Origin: Spartobacteria bacterium
GTDB lineage: Bacteria; Verrucomicrobiota; Verrucomicrobiia; Chthoniobacterales; UBA6821
DNA: 9,454 bases
Assembly: GCA_947466005.1 (NCBI GenBank)
Contig: CANIBV010000062.1
Span: 1-9,454 of the forward strand
Direction: 5' to 3'
Part shown: positions 6,174 through 9,454 of the stretch, in pieces
Position numbering within the stretch: position 1 is the stretch's first letter
Layout of the letters: every line of letters starts with the position of its first letter
Made by a program: the position numbers and the translations under genes
The notes under the pieces: model-generated
The model's input: only the letters and a program-made list of their open reading frames with translations
What the model was told of the DNA's origin: nothing
Databases searched by the model: none

Positions 6174-7700
6174 ATGGAAAAACAACGCTTCGACAGCCTG
6201 GGTCTCTCTCCCGAAATTATCAAGGCAGTCGCCCAACTCGGTTTCGAAGAAGCCACCCCGATTCAGTCCGCAGCGATTCCCGTCCTTCTGACTGGCAGTG
6301 ATCTTGTCGGTCAGTCCCAGACAGGCTCCGGCAAGACCGCGGCCTTTGCCATTCCCGCCATTGAGAAGGTCGATCCTGCAAGCAAGGCCGTCCAGGTCCT
6401 GATCCTCTGCCCGACCCGTGAGCTTGCCGAGCAGGTGGCCGACGAGGTGCACCAACTTACCGCTTTCAAGCGCTCCATCCACTCCGTTCCCATCTATGGC
6501 GGAGCCTCCTACGACCGCCAGCTCTTTGAGTTGAAGAAGGGTGTCCAGATCGTCATCGGCACTCCGGGCCGCATCATCGATCACCTCGAGCGTGGGACCC
6601 TCAAGCTCGATCAGCTGAAGGTCGCCATCCTTGATGAGGCTGACCGCATGCTCGACATGGGATTCCGTGACGACATCCAGAAGATTCTCGACGCCACTCC
6701 TGACGAGAGACAGACCGTTTTCTTCTCCGCGACGCTATCCGGCCCGATCAAGCAGCTCATCAGCCGCTACTCGCGTGATGCCAAGACCGTCGCGATCGAG
6801 CGCAAGGATGTCGCCGCTCCCGATATCGAGCAGTTCTTCTACGAGGTTCCGCCGCGCGGCAAGACCCAGTCTCTCATCAGGTTGGTGGATTTCTACGGGT
6901 TCCGCCTCGGTATCATCTTCTGCAACACCCAGCGCATGGTGGACGAGCTCGCCGACGCCCTCCTTGCTCAGGGATTCTCGGCTGACCGCCTCCACGGCGG
7001 CATCACCCAGTCCCAGCGTACGCGCGTCATGAACAAGTTCAAGAACTCGGAGTTCGAGTTCCTCGTCGCTACCGATGTCGCCGCCCGCGGCATCGACGTC
7101 TCCGACCTGGAGGTAGTGATCAACTACGACCTTCCCCACGATCCCGAGGACTACGTCCACCGCATCGGCCGCACGGGCCGCGCAGGCCGCAAGGGAATGG
7201 CCGCGACTTTCGTCACCGGCCGTGACATCTATAAGATCCAGTATCTGGAGAAGTTCACTCATTCCCGCATCCGCCGCGCAAACATCCCGACCCCTTCCGA
7301 GGTCGAGGGAAAGCGTACGGAACTGATGTTCGAGAAGGTGCAGGGTCTCCTCGCCTCGGGCAACTTTGCCGACCAGACACAGTTCACCGACCGTCTCATG
7401 GAAGAGGGCTTCCAGGCCACGCAGGTCTGCTCAGCACTCTTCTCTCTCCTGCTTGGCCAGGGCGGCAATGAGCCTGCCTCCTCCAAGAAGAACGAGTTCC
7501 CCAACGAACTTGCGGACAACGAGGGATTTGCCCAGCCCAAGGGGTTTAAGAAAGGAAACTTCCAGCCAAGGGAAGACGACCGCAGACCCCAGACGGGTTT
7601 CAAGCCCGCTCCCAAGGGACCATTCAAGGGCGGTTTTGATAAGGGGAAACCCTCCAAGTTCGCGAAGGGCATCAAGAATGACCGCGGGCCTAGATACTGA
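6174..7700 (+). CDS. DEAD-box ATP-dependent RNA helicase
   Basis: A 508-residue cytoplasmic RNA helicase that unwinds RNA duplexes, typically in ribosome assembly, mRNA decay or cold adaptation. All core motifs are present in order: Q motif FDSLGLSPEI...TPIQ (6-31), motif I QTGSGKT (49-55), Ia PTRELAEQV (80-88), GG (109-110), Ib TPGR (130-133), II DEAD (154-157), III SAT (185-187), IV IIFCNT (247-252), V ATDVAARGIDV (299-309) and VI HRIGRTGRAGRKG (329-341). A short helical region (380-428) is followed by a basic, Gly/Lys/Phe-rich tail (about 455-508) of the kind that tethers such helicases to RNA. I chose the ATG at 6174; the GTG two codons earlier adds nothing recognisable. No clear Shine-Dalgarno is seen. 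It resembles the DeaD/RhlE group, but the subtype is not certain. The gene is followed 7 bp after its stop by a long inverted repeat. Confidence 0.96.
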   Translation: MEKQRFDSLGLSPEIIKAVAQLGFEEATPIQSAAIPVLLTGSDLVGQSQTGSGKTAAFAIPAIEKVDPASKAVQVLILCPTRELAEQVADEVHQLTAFKRSIHSVPIYGGASYDRQLFELKKGVQIVIGTPGRIIDHLERGTLKLDQLKVAILDEADRMLDMGFRDDIQKILDATPDERQTVFFSATLSGPIKQLISRYSRDAKTVAIERKDVAAPDIEQFFYEVPPRGKTQSLIRLVDFYGFRLGIIFCNTQRMVDELADALLAQGFSADRLHGGITQSQRTRVMNKFKNSEFEFLVATDVAARGIDVSDLEVVINYDLPHDPEDYVHRIGRTGRAGRKGMAATFVTGRDIYKIQYLEKFTHSRIRRANIPTPSEVEGKRTELMFEKVQGLLASGNFADQTQFTDRLMEEGFQATQVCSALFSLLLGQGGNEPASSKKNEFPNELADNEGFAQPKGFKKGNFQPREDDRRPQTGFKPAPKGPFKGGFDKGKPSKFAKGIKNDRGPRY

Positions 7701-7707
7701 GCCGATG

Positions 7708-7866
7708 ACTCGTGCGGAGGCGCAGAGGCGCGGAGATGTTTAATCTGGAAATCAGGAACTCAGGATGCGAAGCAACGACCAAGCATGCTAGTTCACGAAC
7801 GGAGAATTGAAAAAGTTAAGAGGTTTACTCCCACCACTCTCTGCGCCTCTGCGCCTTTGCGCGAGT
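7708..7866 (+). repeat. Long imperfect inverted repeat of GCGCAGAG units spanning the next gene's start
   Basis: The arms at 7708-7735 and 7839-7866 are 28 bp each and are inverted copies with 24 of 28 identities. Each is built around GGCGCAGAGGCGC or its complement. In plus-strand RNA all four differences are G-U pairs, so the helix is unbroken; A7736 and U7838 extend it by one pair. The 103-nt loop holds one and three-quarter copies of the TCAGGAAC octamer (7752-7765) and the ATG at 7785. The 3' arm is read as codons 19-28 of the downstream gene (LCASAPLREF). Such GC-rich unit repeats are common intergenic elements in environmental bacteria. It could act as a terminator for the helicase transcript or as a translation-controlling fold, but it lacks a T-run. 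Confidence 0.85.
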
Positions 7867-9305
7867 TCTTGGTATTTCTGTGCCTTCTCTGCGCTGGCCT
7901 ACAGGCCGAGGTGACCCTGCCTCCGGTCTTTGGGGATCACATGATTCTCCAGCAGGGGGTGACGCTTCCCATCTGGGGGAGCGCTGCTCCGGGTGAGATT
8001 GTCTCCGTCAGCTGCTCTGGGCTCTACGCTGAGACCCGCGCCGATGATGCCGGTCGTTGGAGGGTGACTCTGCGCCCGCTGCGCACCTCTTTTGACCCGG
8101 TGAACCTCGTCATCAACGGAAACAACCGCATCGAGATCCACGATCTGATTGTCGGTGATGTCTGGATCTGCGCGGGTGAGGGTAACATGCAGATGCCGCT
8201 CTCCGAGTCGAGTCGTGCCAGCGAGGGGGCTGCCCTCACCGATAAGGCGCTTCGTTTTTTTGATGGAGAGAAGTGGGTGGTCTGCACGCCCGGGAATTCA
8301 GCATCCTTTTCGGCGGTCGGGTACTTCTTTGCTCGGGACCTGAGGGCCTCCACCCGTCTCCCCATCGGGATCATCAGCTGCACCTCTGCGCGATCCCAAG
8401 TCACCTCCTGGATGAGTCGGCGTGCATTGAGCATCATTCCTTCGATCCTCTCCCGAAAAATCAACTCGAGCATCCCCTCCTCACTCTTCGAGTCACTGAT
8501 CGCCCCCGTCATTCCTTACGCCATGACCGGCGTCATTTGGTATCAGGGAGAATCTGATGAGGGGACTGCCGCCCTGCAATACCGCCGCCTTCTGCCTCGA
8601 CTCATCAGCGACTGGCGAGCTCACTGGGGGCAGGGACCCTTTCCCTTTTACTTCGTCTCCCTTGCCGGATTCGGCTCGGCGGAGGGACCTGCCGTGGAGC
8701 CTTATGAAAGAGGAGGCAACGGAGATCACTGCGAGAATTGTGGAGAAGGTAGCCAAAGCTCCGGGAGTGTCGCCCCTCGTCGTGGATGGCCGTGGATTCG
8801 CGAGGGGATGGCCTCCTCTCTGACGCTCCCCTCCACGGGGATGGCTGTCGCGACCGATCTTGGTGTCCAGGACGAGCGCTATCCGCCGGATAAGCTGAAC
8901 GTGGGCAGACGTCTTGCCCTGCTTGCCAGACACCGCGTCTATGGCGAGAAGCTCATTGATGCCGGCCCCACCTATCGAGGGATGAAGATTGAGGGGAACA
9001 AGGTGCGCGTGGAGTTTGATTCCGTGGGTGGGGGGCTCACGCTAGGGATCTCCCCATCGCAGGAGGGAGAGGGCTCCTCCTCACTCTCCACGGGACTTCG
9101 GGGTTTTGCGGTGGCTGGGAGTGATCTCAAATGGTTCCCTGCATATGGTAAAATCGAGGGCAGTGGCGTTCTGGTCTGTAGTGACGCCGTACTCCATCCT
9201 GCAGCTGTCCGCTACAACTGGAGAGGCTTTCCCGTGGGTAACCTCTACAACAAAGAGGGACTCCCTGCGCCTCCCTTCCGAAGCGACAGTGATCAGCCGA
9301 AGTGA
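7785..9305 (+). CDS. Sialate O-acetylesterase-like exported protein, catalytic residues lost (probable pseudoenzyme)
   Basis: A 506-residue relative of sialate O-acetylesterases (SGNH fold), which remove acetyl groups from sialic acids or other glycans. Family landmarks are the N-terminal beta-domain LPPVFGDHMILQQG (45-58), IVGDVWICAGEGNMQMPL (122-139), PYAMTGVIWYQGESD (244-258), TGMAVATDLG (351-360), VGRRLALLA (373-381) and NLYNKEGLPAPPFRSD (486-501). The family GQSN reads GEGN, so the nucleophile Ser is Gly133. The WGG-type oxyanion block reads TSAR (200-203). GESN reads GESD. DIHP reads ERYP (364-367), removing the His. The segment between SWMSRRAL and the YQGES block is only about 30 residues, shorter than usual. 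The start is uncertain: ATG 7785 gives a long basic N-region, while TTG 7857 would give MREFLVFLCLLCAGLQA, a compact signal peptide. Residues 308-333 may be out of frame. Homology is sure; activity is doubtful. Confidence 0.85.
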   Translation: MLVHERRIEKVKRFTPTTLCASAPLREFLVFLCLLCAGLQAEVTLPPVFGDHMILQQGVTLPIWGSAAPGEIVSVSCSGLYAETRADDAGRWRVTLRPLRTSFDPVNLVINGNNRIEIHDLIVGDVWICAGEGNMQMPLSESSRASEGAALTDKALRFFDGEKWVVCTPGNSASFSAVGYFFARDLRASTRLPIGIISCTSARSQVTSWMSRRALSIIPSILSRKINSSIPSSLFESLIAPVIPYAMTGVIWYQGESDEGTAALQYRRLLPRLISDWRAHWGQGPFPFYFVSLAGFGSAEGPAVEPYERGGNGDHCENCGEGSQSSGSVAPRRGWPWIREGMASSLTLPSTGMAVATDLGVQDERYPPDKLNVGRRLALLARHRVYGEKLIDAGPTYRGMKIEGNKVRVEFDSVGGGLTLGISPSQEGEGSSSLSTGLRGFAVAGSDLKWFPAYGKIEGSGVLVCSDAVLHPAAVRYNWRGFPVGNLYNKEGLPAPPFRSDSDQPK

Positions 9306-9323
9306 GTGGAGAGAGTGTGGAGA

Positions 9324-9355
9324 GAGGGGAAGCAGACCCCCTCATCCTTCTTTTC
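9324..9355 (+). terminator. Weak terminator-like hairpin after the acetylesterase-like gene
   Basis: GAGGGG (9324-9329) pairs with CCCCTC (9338-9343) across an 8-nt loop, followed by the T-rich stretch ATCCTTCTTTTC. It begins 19 nt after the TGA. The tail is interrupted by C residues, so it would be a weak intrinsic terminator. The next gene starts about 30 bp further on, so readthrough is plausible. Confidence 0.3.
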
Positions 9356-9385
9356 TCCCTCGCCGGCTTCTTTCAGAAGGGGGAT

Positions 9386-9454
9386 ATGCCATCCCGTGCG
9401 CTTCTCGCCCTTGCTGCCGCCGCGGCACTTTTGCCGCTCCCTGCAGCTTACGCC
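9386..9454 (+). CDS. Start of an exported protein (signal peptide only, cut by window edge)
   Basis: The last 69 bases read as 23 codons from an ATG. They encode MPSR, then an uninterrupted Ala/Leu hydrophobic stretch ending PAAYA, a textbook Sec signal peptide with a likely cleavage site after AYA at the window edge. It has the best Shine-Dalgarno in the window, AGAAGGGGG, about 5 nt before the ATG. It is on the same strand as the acetylesterase-like gene and 80 bp downstream. The mature protein lies outside the window, so nothing can be said about its function. The open frame is short, but signal peptide and ribosome-binding site together make it credible. Confidence 0.7.
   Translation, partial: MPSRALLALAAAAALLPLPAAYA

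Noticed and set aside
6102..7262. Minus-strand open frames of 160 and 175 codons opposite the helicase gene
   Set aside because: They are complementary shadows of conserved helicase motifs and have no signature of their own.
7708..7866. Insertion sequence or MITE with target-site duplication
   Set aside because: No flanking direct repeat is visible and there is no transposase; the internal unit structure fits a dispersed intergenic repeat better.

Overview
The window looks like chromosomal DNA of a free-living, fairly GC-rich Gram-negative bacterium. The gene set (GH3 glycosidase with a PA14-like insert, sialate O-acetylesterase-like protein, PiT transporter, HI0933-family flavoprotein, few recognisable Shine-Dalgarno sequences, short repeats in the spacers) best fits Verrucomicrobiota. 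That assignment is inference; no marker gene is present. There are no tRNA or rRNA genes, CRISPR arrays, transposases or phage genes.

Layout. From 5988 down to the left edge, five genes lie on the minus strand, in transcription order: an HI0933/BaiN-type FAD oxidoreductase (5988-4804), a YkgJ-type cysteine-cluster protein (4618-4148), a two-domain CbiX/SirB chelatase-like protein (4066-3239), a secreted GH3 beta-glycosidase (3242-669, overlapping the previous gene by 4 bp), and a PiT phosphate transporter cut off by the window edge (596-1). To the right, divergently on the plus strand, are a DEAD-box RNA helicase (6174-7700), a sialate O-acetylesterase-like exported protein (7785-9305), and the first 23 codons of another exported protein (9386 to the edge).

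The genes do not form one obvious pathway. The chelatase and the YkgJ protein share a metal or tetrapyrrole theme. GH3 and the acetylesterase-like protein share a carbohydrate theme. The helicase and flavoprotein are housekeeping-type.

The most interesting part is 7700-9305. The acetylesterase-like protein has lost the nucleophile Ser, the oxyanion-hole Gly pair, the block-III Asn and the catalytic His of its family, and it contains a stretch that reads better in a different frame. Its start codon and signal peptide are embedded in a roughly 160-bp inverted repeat. The 28-bp arms of that repeat differ at four places, and all four remain G-U pairable in plus-strand RNA. Two other spacers carry different short-repeat families. 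The chelatase has its intact metal-binding His pair in the C-terminal half only.
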